Positions 35,012-44,004 of a stretch of DNA of 64,000 bases are shown piece by piece. The position numbers were made by a program, and so were the translations under genes. The notes below the pieces were generated by a model that was not told the DNA's origin, did no database searches, and saw nothing but the letters and a program-made list of their open reading frames with translations. Source of the stretch: Lentibacillus siamensis (GTDB lineage Bacteria > Bacillota > Bacilli > Bacillales > Amphibacillaceae); the NCBI RefSeq assembly GCF_039522605.1, contig NZ_BAAADS010000025.1, positions 124,001 through 188,000 on the forward strand, in the 5' to 3' direction. The first letter of the stretch is position 1. Every line of letters starts with the position of its first letter.

Positions 35012-37164
35012 TTCCGTTCAATTTCCTCCATAATAAACGCTTCGATTGTATCGCCTTCTTTGATGTCATTGAAGTTCTTAATTGTAATCCCGCACTCATA
35101 ATTCTTTGCAACTTCTTTAACATCATCCTTAAAGCGTTTCAAATCAGCAATTTCGCCTTCAAATTGCACCACACCATTGCGAATCAATCGAACCCCGGAA
35201 TCACGTGTTATCTTCCCATCTGTTACATAGCTGCCTGCAATTGTACCGATTCTGGAAACTTTGAATGTTTCCCGGACCTCTGCCTGGCCAATTACTTTTT
35301 CCTCGTATTCCGGATCCAGCAGCCCTTTCATGGCAGACTCAATTTCTTCAATTACTTTGTAAATAACACGATGCAGCCGGACATCCACTTTTTCAGATTC
35401 CGCAGCTTTTTTCGCATTGGCATCAGGTCGTACGTTAAACCCTATGACAATTGCATTGGAAGCGGATGCGAGAATGATATCAGATTCAGTAATCGCCCCA
35501 ACACCTGTATGGATAATCTTAATCTTGACACCTTCCACATCAATTTTTCTGAGTGAGGAAGCCATTGCCTCAGCAGATCCTTGAACATCTGCCTTGATAA
35601 TAATATTGATTTCTTTCATTTCGCCTTGCTTAATTTGTTCAAACAGGTCATCCAAGCTGACTTTTGTTTGTCCCGAACGATTTTCCTGAATATATTTTTG
35701 ATGGCGGGCTTCTCCAATGGAACGTGATTTTTTCTCATCACTGAATACAAGGAACTGATCGCCTGCCTGTGGCACATCATTAAGGCCGGTGATTTCAACC
35801 GGTGTGGATGGGCTTGCTTCTTTCACACGACGACCAATATCACTTACCATCGCACGAACCCGTCCATAGGTATTTCCAACAACGAGCGAATCCCCTACAT
35901 GTAATGTACCGCTTTGGACAAGAAGTGAAGCAACTGACCCTTTTCCTTTATCAAGCTGCGCGTCAATTACAGTCCCGAAAGCATTTTTGTTCGGGTTTGC
36001 TTTCAATTCTTCCACTTCGGAAACAAGCAAAAGCATTTCCAGTAATTCATCAATTCCTTCGTATTTGACAGCTGACAGGTTTACAAAAATCGTCTTACCG
36101 CCCCATGCTTCCGGAATCAGTTCGTATTCCGTCAACTCCTGCATCACACGGTCCGGGTTTGCACCTTCTTTATCCATTTTATTAACAGCTATGATGATGG
36201 GAACTTCAGCTGCTTTGGCATGGTTAATTGCTTCCACAGTTTGAGGCATAACACCATCATCAGCTGCGACAACTAAAACCGCAATATCAGTTATTTGTGC
36301 ACCACGAGAACGCATACTGGTGAATGCAGCATGCCCTGGCGTGTCGAGAAAAGTGATTTTTCTTCCATCATTCTCCACCTGGTATGCACCAATATGCTGA
36401 GTGATTCCACCCGCTTCGCCTTCCTGTACCTTTGTATGGCGAATGGCATCCAGAAGTGTCGTTTTACCATGGTCAACATGTCCCATAATTGTTACAACTG
36501 CAGGACGTTCCACAAGGTCTGCTTCATTATCCTCTTCCAAATATTTATCAAAATCCGTATCTTCCAGGATAATTTCCTTTTCCACTTCCACATTGTATTC
36601 TTCACAAATCAGTTCCACTGCATCGTCATCAAGATCCTGATTCTTGGTTGCCATAACACCTAAAAACATGAGCTTCTTAATTATTTCTGATGTATCTTTG
36701 TTCAGTTTCTGCGCTAAATCACTTACAGTCAGCGTGTCACTGTACTTAATTTGTTTCGGTGTTTCCTTCACAACCGGTTTTTGCTGTTGTTGTTGTGCAG
36801 GTTTACCTCTTCCCTTTTTACCATGATGCTGTTTATTATTTTGCTTCTGCTGCTTATTCTGCTTTCCTTTATGCTGCTTATTTTGCTGCTTATAAGGAGG
36901 CTTTCGTTTATTATCCTGTTTTTGATGCTGCTTATTATTGGAATCTGGTTTCTTCTTTCCCGGATTCCCTTTATTTTCGCCACTGGATGGTTCCTTTTTC
37001 TCTTTCTTTTGTGCAAAATTCTTATCCAATTTTGCAATTGTATCATCTGAAATTGTTGACATGTGATTGGATACTTCAACATCTAATTCTTTTAAATAAT
37101 TTATAACTTCTTTACTTGCTGCATTGTTCTTCTTGGCATATTCATATACGCGCATTTTCGTCAT
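35008..37164 (-). CDS. infB: Translation initiation factor IF-2
   Basis: GTPase that brings fMet-tRNA to the 30S subunit and promotes subunit joining. 718 residues: N-terminal IF2_N domain (1-50), a basic Lys/Gln/Asn-rich linker (about 52-135), a second IF2_N domain, then G1 GHVDHGKTT (228-236), the TPGHAAFTSMR switch, NKMD (VNKMDKEGA), and domains II-IV. The linker is rich in short Gln and Lys runs and is where related species differ most. GGGGGTGAACGT precedes the ATG. It lies between ylxQ and ylxP in the nusA-infB operon. Confidence 0.97.
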   Translation of the reverse strand: MTKMRVYEYAKKNNAASKEVINYLKELDVEVSNHMSTISDDTIAKLDKNFAQKKEKKEPSSGENKGNPGKKKPDSNNKQHQKQDNKRKPPYKQQNKQHKGKQNKQQKQNNKQHHGKKGRGKPAQQQQQKPVVKETPKQIKYSDTLTVSDLAQKLNKDTSEIIKKLMFLGVMATKNQDLDDDAVELICEEYNVEVEKEIILEDTDFDKYLEEDNEADLVERPAVVTIMGHVDHGKTTLLDAIRHTKVQEGEAGGITQHIGAYQVENDGRKITFLDTPGHAAFTSMRSRGAQITDIAVLVVAADDGVMPQTVEAINHAKAAEVPIIIAVNKMDKEGANPDRVMQELTEYELIPEAWGGKTIFVNLSAVKYEGIDELLEMLLLVSEVEELKANPNKNAFGTVIDAQLDKGKGSVASLLVQSGTLHVGDSLVVGNTYGRVRAMVSDIGRRVKEASPSTPVEITGLNDVPQAGDQFLVFSDEKKSRSIGEARHQKYIQENRSGQTKVSLDDLFEQIKQGEMKEINIIIKADVQGSAEAMASSLRKIDVEGVKIKIIHTGVGAITESDIILASASNAIVIGFNVRPDANAKKAAESEKVDVRLHRVIYKVIEEIESAMKGLLDPEYEEKVIGQAEVRETFKVSRIGTIAGSYVTDGKITRDSGVRLIRNGVVQFEGEIADLKRFKDDVKEVAKNYECGITIKNFNDIKEGDTIEAFIMEEIERK

Positions 37165-37184
37165 ACGTTCACCCCCGAAATTAA

Positions 37185-37487
37185 TTACCCGAGCAGCGAT
37201 TTGATCTTAGCGGCAAATCCTGCATCTAAAATGGCAATAGCTACTCTATGGGATTTTCCTACAGCGTTTGATAATGTTTCTCTATCATCAGCTATTATAA
37301 ATGGTACCTCATTTGTTTTACATTTGTCCGTGATTTTTTTGCGGGTCTGCGGACCGATATCATGTGCTAGCAAAACCAGCTTTGCCCGTTTTTTTCTGAT
37401 ATCCTTTACGATAGTTTCTTCACCCAGTGAGCATTTTCCCGCACTATATGCCAGCCCTAATAAACTTAAATAACTATTTCTCATCAT
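37185..37487 (-). CDS. ylxQ: YlxQ, L7Ae-family RNA-binding protein
   Basis: 100-residue protein of the L7Ae/L30e/Gadd45 superfamily (kink-turn RNA binders) encoded between nusA-ylxR and infB in Firmicutes. Visible: LGLAYSAGKCSLGEETIVKD, RAKLVLLAHDIGPQTRKKITDKC. Its exact ribosomal or RNA role is not settled. The start is ambiguous: ATG at 37487 or 37484, or a TTG at 37493, all inside the 3' end of ylxR with only a weak ribosome site, so translation is probably coupled to ylxR. Confidence 0.88.
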   Translation of the reverse strand: MMRNSYLSLLGLAYSAGKCSLGEETIVKDIRKKRAKLVLLAHDIGPQTRKKITDKCKTNEVPFIIADDRETLSNAVGKSHRVAIAILDAGFAAKIKSLLG

Positions 37488-37746
37488 TTTCAACTATTTT
37501 CATAAGTTCATCAAAAATGGTCATATCAATCTCCGCATTAAGCTGTCTGCTTAAAATACCGGTTTTTCTTGCTTTTTCAATAACGTTTCGATCGCTGGAT
37601 AAATATGCGCCACGTCCGTTTTTCTTACCGGTCGGATCAACAAAGACATCTCCTTCTTTGTTGCGGACAATGCGGATCAAGTCTTTTTTTGGTTTCATCT
37701 CATTTGTAACAATACACTTTCGTTCCGGCACTTTCTTCTTTTTCAC
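37474..37746 (-). CDS. ylxR: YlxR/RnpM, DUF448 RNA-binding protein
   Basis: 90-residue basic protein of the YlxR family, found between nusA and ylxQ. It begins VPERKCIVTNEMKPKKDLIR and carries the GRGAYLSSDRNVIEKARK motif expected to bind RNA. In B. subtilis the homologue was shown to bind and modulate RNase P, hence the name RnpM. The start is GTG at 37746 with AAGGGGGG upstream. It overlaps ylxQ by about 14 nt. Confidence 0.93.
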   Translation of the reverse strand: MKKKKVPERKCIVTNEMKPKKDLIRIVRNKEGDVFVDPTGKKNGRGAYLSSDRNVIEKARKTGILSRQLNAEIDMTIFDELMKIVENDEK

Positions 37747-37758
37747 AAGAAGCCCCCC

Positions 37759-38853
37759 TTATTCGAACAAATCTTCATCGTTGTCTGAATAGGTGTCAGT
37801 TTCAGTAAGAAGTCCCTCTTCACGAGCCTCTGACTCACTTTTTATATCAATTTTCCATCCGGTCAATTTAGCAGCAAGCCTTGCATTCTGTCCACGCTTG
37901 CCGATTGCAAGTGACAACTGATAATCCGGCACAATTACTGTGGTTGCTTTTTCTTCTTCATCGACCAGGACTTCGACCACCTTTGACGGGCTGAGTGCGT
38001 TGGAAACGTATTCCACCGGATCCTCTGACCATTCAACCACGTCAATTTTTTCACCTTTTAATTCATTTACAATAACCTGCACACGCTGGCCCCGCTGTCC
38101 TACACAGGAACCAACTGCATCAAGCTCAGGGTCATCCGCGTGTACGGAAATTTTTGAGCGATCCCCAGCTTCGCGAGCCACTGACTTAATTTCAACTGTT
38201 CCATTGTAAATCTCCGGAACTTCCATTTCAAAAAGGCGTTTTAAGAGTCCGGGATGTGACCTTGAAATATATATTTGCGGTCCCTTGCCTGTATTTTCAA
38301 CTTTGGTGACAAATACCTTCAAACGGTCATGTACATAATACTCTTCTGTCGGCATTTGTTCAGCTTCTGCTAATTTAGCTTCGATTTTCCCCAGATTCAC
38401 ATAGACAAACTTCGGATCCTTTCGCTGAATGATACCTGTCATGACATCTTCTTCACGGTCAGCATACTCACTGAAAATAACACCCCGCTCAGCTTCCCTG
38501 ACCCGCTGTGTTACAACCTGCTTGGCAGCCTGAGCGGCGATTCTGCCAAAGTCCTTTGGTGTTACTTCAACCTCAATGACATCACCCAGCTGATAATTCG
38601 GATCAATTTTCTCTGCCTCATCAAGCGATATTTCCTCTTGCACATCCTCGATTTCATCGACAATTGTTTTACGGGAGAGTACCCGCATCGAACCCGATTC
38701 CTCATTAATATCAACCCGTACATTTGTAGCAGATTTAAAGTTTTTCTTATAGGCGGATATCAAAGCTGCTTCCAATGTTTCTAAAAGAATGTCCTTATCA
38801 ATCCCTTTTTCTTTTTCCAAATAATCAATCGCTTCAAACAACTGACTGTTCAC
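37759..38853 (-). CDS. nusA: Transcription termination/antitermination factor NusA
   Basis: RNA-polymerase-associated elongation factor controlling pausing and intrinsic termination. 364 residues: N-terminal polymerase-binding domain (NSQLFEAIDYLEKEKGIDKD), an S1 domain (EEDVMTGIIQRKDPKFVYVN), and two KH domains (DPELDAVGSCVGQRGQRVQV; LSLAIGKRGQNARLAAKLTG), then an acidic tail. The start is GTG at 38853 with AAAGGGGGAATAAAA upstream; in-frame sequence to 38907 would overlap rimP. It follows rimP by 13 nt. Confidence 0.96.
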   Translation of the reverse strand: MNSQLFEAIDYLEKEKGIDKDILLETLEAALISAYKKNFKSATNVRVDINEESGSMRVLSRKTIVDEIEDVQEEISLDEAEKIDPNYQLGDVIEVEVTPKDFGRIAAQAAKQVVTQRVREAERGVIFSEYADREEDVMTGIIQRKDPKFVYVNLGKIEAKLAEAEQMPTEEYYVHDRLKVFVTKVENTGKGPQIYISRSHPGLLKRLFEMEVPEIYNGTVEIKSVAREAGDRSKISVHADDPELDAVGSCVGQRGQRVQVIVNELKGEKIDVVEWSEDPVEYVSNALSPSKVVEVLVDEEEKATTVIVPDYQLSLAIGKRGQNARLAAKLTGWKIDIKSESEAREEGLLTETDTYSDNDEDLFE

Positions 38854-38866
38854 TTTTATTCCCCCT

Positions 38867-39337
38867 TTATAACTTAACTGCCAATCTTGCTTTAGCAATT
38901 TTATCAAACGGAATTTCCACAGACTTTTTGCGGGTTTTTACCATGTAGGATACTAAAGCAAAGTCATTCGTGAATTCTTCCAATGTACCCTCATACTCTT
39001 TTTCACCATCTATCGGCGCATATAATTTCAAAAAAACATGATTACCTATATTTTTTTCAAAATCTGCTTTTGTTTTCAGTGGACGCTCAACACCTGGCGA
39101 TGATACTTCAAGAAAGTATGGTTCCTTAATCGGATCAGTTTCATCAAGTTTTTCACTCAATTGCTCCGAAACTGAACCACATTCCGTAATGTCAACTCCG
39201 CCTTCCTTATCAATGTAAACTCGAAGGAACCAGTTTTTTCCTTCTTTTACATATTCAACATCGACCAATTCCAGGTTCCCTTCCTGCAAAATAGGTTCCA
39301 CCAAATTTTCCGTCATGCTAATAACGCTTGAACTCAA
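38867..39337 (-). CDS. rimP: Ribosome maturation factor RimP
   Basis: 156-residue protein that binds pre-30S particles and helps S19 and S9 join. The N-terminal domain (VEPILQEGNLELVDVEYVKEG) and C-terminal SH3-like domain (FEGTLEEF-type fold around GTLEEFTNDF) are both present, and VSSPGVERPLKT is the family signature. It starts with TTG at 39337, seven bases after GGAGGG. First gene of the rimP-nusA-ylxRQ-infB operon. No clear promoter was found in the 248-bp gap upstream, which holds two polC terminator hairpins. Confidence 0.94.
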   Translation of the reverse strand: MSSSVISMTENLVEPILQEGNLELVDVEYVKEGKNWFLRVYIDKEGGVDITECGSVSEQLSEKLDETDPIKEPYFLEVSSPGVERPLKTKADFEKNIGNHVFLKLYAPIDGEKEYEGTLEEFTNDFALVSYMVKTRKKSVEIPFDKIAKARLAVKL

Positions 39338-39424
39338 GAAATTACCCTCCTCTATTCAATTGTACACTTTTCTTATTATGAACCATCATACTCTTTTTCA
39401 TTTGCAAACCATCTTATTTAATAC

Positions 39425-39457
39425 AAAACCCCTGCCGAAAAGGTGGCAAGGGGGTTC
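39425..39457 (-). terminator. Second hairpin downstream of polC
   Basis: Stem GAACCCCCTTGCC/GGCAGGGGTTTTG with mismatches, in the GGCAAGGGTT hairpin family also seen at 20430-20457 and 43931-43964. Followed by TTTTGTATT on the minus strand. Confidence 0.6.
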
Positions 39458-39479
39458 AGTACAAGGATAGCAGTATGAA

Positions 39480-39506
39480 GAAGGAGTGGGGTCCACCCAC
39501 TCCTTT
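39480..39506 (-). terminator. First hairpin downstream of polC
   Basis: 10-bp GC-rich stem AAGGAGTGGG/CCCACTCCTT with a short loop and a modest T-run (TTCTTC). Together with the next hairpin it would separate polC from rimP transcription. Confidence 0.6.
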
Positions 39507-39585
39507 AACCGTTCGTATCATTACTTACCAATGAAAACTATATCACATTAATGCTGCTCATGCAACTGACAGCATGTGTTACTGG

Positions 39586-42500
39586 TTAAAACAGCGACAA
39601 TTGATTCTTTTCCGCCATCCCTTCCAGACATCCGTGATTGTCCAGATATTCCAGTACCGTTTTGGAAATTCTGCTTCGCTGACGCAAATCTTCCTTGGAA
39701 AGAAACTCGCCATCTTCTCTAACCTTAACAATATTGATGGCGGCATTCGTTCCCAGTCCATCGACCGCATTAAACGGCGGTATTAATGAATCTCCTTCTA
39801 CGATAAATTCAGATGCTTTCGATTTGTACAAGTCCACCTTTTGGAATGAAAAGCCGCGTTCACACATTTCCAATGCTACTTCCAATACAGTGGAAAGACT
39901 TTTTTCTTTCGGGGATGCATCATTTCCTTTAGCCATGATCCCCTCAATCCGATTACGAATAGCTTCTGCGCCTTTACACATTGTGTCCAGTTCGAAATCA
40001 CCTGCTCGGACCGAGAAATATGCAGCATAAAAGTAGATTGGATAATGCACTTTAAAATAAGCGATACGAACTGCCATAAGTACGTAAGCAGCAGCATGTG
40101 CTTTTGGGAACATGTATTTAATTTTTTTACATGATTCAATATACCAATCCGGTATACCATGCTTTTTCATTTCAGTGATCCATTCATCCTGGAGCCCCCT
40201 GCCTTTGCGGACAAACTCCATGATTTTAAAGGCGAGAGAGGATTCCAGCCCTTTATGCATCAGATAAACCATGATATCGTCACGACACCCGATAACATCC
40301 GGCAATTCACAAATGCCTTCATTAATCAATTCCTGCGCATTGCCAAGCCAAACATCGGTACCATGGGACAGACCTGAAATAATAACAAGTTCCGCAAAAG
40401 TCGATGGTTTCGTATCCTCCAGCATCTGCCGGACAAATTTAGTACCAAATTCCGGTACACCCAATGTTCCGGTCGTACAGTTTATTTGTTCAGGAACAAC
40501 ACCGATGGACTCCGTACCTGAAAAGATTTTCATAACTTCCGCATCATCCGTCGGAATTGTTTTCGGATCAATTCCGCTCAGATCCTGCAGCATCCGGATA
40601 ACAGTCGGATCATCATGCCCAAGTATATCCAGCTTCAACAGGTTGTCGTGAATGGAATGAAAATCAAAATGTGTTGTTCGCCATTCACTTTTCCGATCAT
40701 CTGCCGGGAACTGAATAGGAGTAAAGTCGAATATTTCCTTATCTTCAGGTACAACGATAATACCGCCGGGATGCTGGCCGGTCGTCCGCTTTACACCGGT
40801 GCACCCCTGAACAAGCCTGTCCACTTCTGCATTTTTATAGACTAGCTGTTTATCAGAAGCATAACCTTTCACATAACCGTAAGCTGTCTTTTCAGCAATT
40901 GTACCGATAGTGCCCGCACGATAAACATTGTCTTCACCAAATAATTCCTTCGTATAGTTATGTGCTCTTGGCTGATATTCACCAGAAAAATTAAGGTCAA
41001 TATCTGGTACCTTATCCCCTTTAAACCCAAGGAATGTTTCAAACGGGATGTCCTGTCCATCCTTTGTCAGCGGTGTATGACAATTCGGGCATTCCTTATC
41101 AGGCAGGTCAAAGCCGCTGCCGACTGAACCATCCGTAATAAACTCGTGATGGCAGCATTCTGAGCATACATAGTGCGGCGGCAGTGGATTGACTTCGGTT
41201 ATTTCCGTCATGGTTGCTACCAGTGAAGATCCGACTGACCCCCGTGAACCTACCAAATAGCCATCATCGAGTGATTTTTTTACGAGTTTATGAGAGATCA
41301 GATAGATTACCGAGAACCCATGCCCGATAATACTCGACAATTCCTTTTCCAGACGGTCCGTAACGATTTCTGGAACAGGTTCACCGTATATGCGCTTTGC
41401 TCTCGTATAGCAAAGATTGCGCATTTCGTCATCGGCTCCCTCAATGGTCGGTGTGTACAATCCATCTTTTACGGGAGATATTTCGTCCATTTCATCGGCA
41501 AGTCTATTTGTATTCGTTACAACAAGTTCTGCTGCCTTATCATCGCCAAGGAACCGGAAACACTCCAGCATTTCATTGGTCGTTCGAAACGGCGTATCCG
41601 GGAGTGTCTGCCGGTTTAATGGATTTCCGGCCTGGGAAGCAATCAATATTTGACGATACAGTTTATCATGTCCTTCGATGTAATGAGCATTACCGGTTGC
41701 AACAACGGTTTTATTCATCCGCTCGCCAAGATCGGTAAGCTTTTTTAATATATCAAGAATCTGTGCTTCATTCTGTACCAGATCTTTTTCCACAAGATGA
41801 ACATAATTAGCAGGTGGCTGCACCTCAATAAAATCATAAAATTCCGCTGCTTTTTCAGCTTCATCAGCTGATTTTTGCATCATCGTTTCAAAAACTTCCC
41901 CTTTGTCACATCCCGACCCAACCAAAACACCTTCCCTGTATTTCTGAAGCAGTGATCGCGGCACACGGGGCACACGATAGAAATAATCAATATGTGCGTG
42001 TGAAACCAGTTTATACAGGTTTTTCAGGCCATCCTGTGTTTTGGCAAGCAGTGTACAATGAAAAGGACGTGATCGCTGATATGCATTCCCTTCCCCCATA
42101 TGATCATTGAGGTGGTTATGATTCGTAATTTCCTTCTGCAGCAAAGCCTTCACCATTTTCCACAGCAAATAGCCGGTAGCCTCCGCATCATAAATTGCCC
42201 GGTGATGCTGGGTCAATTCTACATCAAGATATTTACACATCGTATTTAAACGATGATTCTTTAATTCCGGATACAGAAATCTGGCAAGTTCAAGTGTGTC
42301 AATAACTGGATTGTTTACCTTTTCGTAGTCAATCCTGCTGAATCCCTGGTTTAAAAAGCCAATGTCAAAGCTGGCATTATGTGCTACCAGAATACCGTCA
42401 TCCATCCACTCGTAAAAATCTTTCAAAACATCGCCAATTTCCGGGGCATCCTTCACCATATCATCCGTTATCCCGGTCAGATCAATCGTTGTTTGTGATA

Positions 42501-43881
42501 ACGGGTGATGCGGGTTAGCGAAAGCTTCAAACCTGTCCACAATTTCACCCTGATAAATTTTTACCCCGGCCAGTTCAATAATCGTGTCATAGACTGCGGA
42601 CAATCCTGTTGTCTCCACGTCAAATACAACATAGGTGCTGTCATTCAGTTCCATGTCTGTTTCATTATAGGCAATTGGAACACCGTCATCAACAAGGTTT
42701 GCTTCTACACCGTACAGTACTTTCACTCCATGCTTTTGTCCTGCAGCATGTGCTTCGGGATATCCCTGTACACCTGCATGATCTGTAATGGCAATCGCTT
42801 TATGACCCCAGGAAGCAGCCTTCTCGACTAAAGTTGTCGGTGAAACAACTGCATCCATTTGACTCATGGTGGTATGGGCATGTAATTCCACCCGTTTCTG
42901 CCCCTCTGGAGCGGTGTCCTGCCTCACTTCCATCTTGACCTCATGAATGTCATTAGCCATCATTGCAAGTTCATTTGTATACATATCGGTTTGGATGCTT
43001 CCCCGCGCCTTGATCCACATCCCTGATTTCAGCTGCTCAAACTTCTCAGCATCTTCATCGCCTTTGGAGAACATTTTAATTTGCAGCGAGTCTGTATAGT
43101 CGGTTGCTTTGGCAATCAACAGACTCCTGCCAGAGCGAAGTTTACGGATTTCCGATACAAATACATACCCTTGTACAGTTACACGACGCTCCTCATCCTG
43201 TATTTCCTCCATATGCATCGGCTCATCCTGTATTCTATAACCGAGCATCAATGGCTGATTGTTTTCTTTATTTACTTTTTCCTTGTCACGTTTTTCTTTC
43301 TCCATAACTGTTTTTTGGACAAGCTGCTGATCCTCAAGTGCTTTTTGTTCCCGGAATTTTTTTAAATCAGCCAACTCCGGTTTAACGTCAACCATTATAG
43401 AAAACTTAGGTGCCCCGATTTTATTGCAGAAAAACTGGAATTCCTTTTCCAACCGTCTTTTTAAGGCCACCCCTTCAGCTTCGTTCCGCGCGGTTAACAT
43501 AAGATTATTATTGTTAACTTTCGGAACCTGATTATGGACCACGTCTTTATAAGCCGGCGATAAGTTGGATATATTTTGCAGAAATAAATTCCAGTAATCA
43601 CAAATTTTCTTATCATCACTTTGCTTTTCACTTGTGTTTATTGTCAATTCAACCACATTGGCAAATTGTGCAAAGGTTTCTTTCAGTCTCGTGGAAAGCA
43701 AAGTATAAGTTTCGATTGGCAGTAATTTGTTTACCAGCACATGAAAATGCCATGTTTTTGATTGCTTATGTACTTCCAATTTTATCAGTTCACTGTCAGC
43801 AAAATGATCAAGTGAATCATCGTCAACTATATTTAATTGCTTAAGCAGCAGTTCCATTTTTTCTTTTTTTGAAATATCCAT
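39586..43881 (-). CDS. polC: DNA polymerase III PolC (Gram-positive replicative polymerase)
   Basis: Main replicative DNA polymerase of low-G+C Gram-positives with built-in proofreading. 1431 residues, matching the family: N-terminal domains, OB fold (VTVQGYVFVSEIRKL), PHP domain (HAHTTMSQMDA, 334-344) interrupted by a DEDD exonuclease (DVETTG, 421-426; HNASFDIGFL), then the polymerase palm/fingers, and a Zn-binding cluster (CSECCHHEF... CPNCH). PHP histidines are present. The ATG at 43881 has GGGGGA seven bases upstream; an ATG two codons earlier is too close to it. In B. subtilis proS precedes it; here rseP does. Confidence 0.98.
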   Translation of the reverse strand: MDISKKEKMELLLKQLNIVDDDSLDHFADSELIKLEVHKQSKTWHFHVLVNKLLPIETYTLLSTRLKETFAQFANVVELTINTSEKQSDDKKICDYWNLFLQNISNLSPAYKDVVHNQVPKVNNNNLMLTARNEAEGVALKRRLEKEFQFFCNKIGAPKFSIMVDVKPELADLKKFREQKALEDQQLVQKTVMEKEKRDKEKVNKENNQPLMLGYRIQDEPMHMEEIQDEERRVTVQGYVFVSEIRKLRSGRSLLIAKATDYTDSLQIKMFSKGDEDAEKFEQLKSGMWIKARGSIQTDMYTNELAMMANDIHEVKMEVRQDTAPEGQKRVELHAHTTMSQMDAVVSPTTLVEKAASWGHKAIAITDHAGVQGYPEAHAAGQKHGVKVLYGVEANLVDDGVPIAYNETDMELNDSTYVVFDVETTGLSAVYDTIIELAGVKIYQGEIVDRFEAFANPHHPLSQTTIDLTGITDDMVKDAPEIGDVLKDFYEWMDDGILVAHNASFDIGFLNQGFSRIDYEKVNNPVIDTLELARFLYPELKNHRLNTMCKYLDVELTQHHRAIYDAEATGYLLWKMVKALLQKEITNHNHLNDHMGEGNAYQRSRPFHCTLLAKTQDGLKNLYKLVSHAHIDYFYRVPRVPRSLLQKYREGVLVGSGCDKGEVFETMMQKSADEAEKAAEFYDFIEVQPPANYVHLVEKDLVQNEAQILDILKKLTDLGERMNKTVVATGNAHYIEGHDKLYRQILIASQAGNPLNRQTLPDTPFRTTNEMLECFRFLGDDKAAELVVTNTNRLADEMDEISPVKDGLYTPTIEGADDEMRNLCYTRAKRIYGEPVPEIVTDRLEKELSSIIGHGFSVIYLISHKLVKKSLDDGYLVGSRGSVGSSLVATMTEITEVNPLPPHYVCSECCHHEFITDGSVGSGFDLPDKECPNCHTPLTKDGQDIPFETFLGFKGDKVPDIDLNFSGEYQPRAHNYTKELFGEDNVYRAGTIGTIAEKTAYGYVKGYASDKQLVYKNAEVDRLVQGCTGVKRTTGQHPGGIIVVPEDKEIFDFTPIQFPADDRKSEWRTTHFDFHSIHDNLLKLDILGHDDPTVIRMLQDLSGIDPKTIPTDDAEVMKIFSGTESIGVVPEQINCTTGTLGVPEFGTKFVRQMLEDTKPSTFAELVIISGLSHGTDVWLGNAQELINEGICELPDVIGCRDDIMVYLMHKGLESSLAFKIMEFVRKGRGLQDEWITEMKKHGIPDWYIESCKKIKYMFPKAHAAAYVLMAVRIAYFKVHYPIYFYAAYFSVRAGDFELDTMCKGAEAIRNRIEGIMAKGNDASPKEKSLSTVLEVALEMCERGFSFQKVDLYKSKASEFIVEGDSLIPPFNAVDGLGTNAAINIVKVREDGEFLSKEDLRQRSRISKTVLEYLDNHGCLEGMAEKNQLSLF

Positions 43882-43930
43882 TACCATTTCCCCCTGGCAA
43901 TTTCAGGTAAAAACCTGTTCATAAGTATGG

Positions 43931-43964
43931 AGAACCCTTGCCATCAGACTAAGACAAGGGTTCT
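43931..43964 (-). terminator. Hairpin between rseP and polC
   Basis: 10-bp perfect stem AGAACCCTTG/CAAGGGTTCT with a 14-nt loop containing a second GCC. No U-run follows on the minus strand. Third member of the AACCCTTGCC hairpin family in this window. Confidence 0.55.
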
Positions 43965-44004
43965 GTTATTAAACAAAGTATTACAATTCATTATTTTTTT
44001 GACG

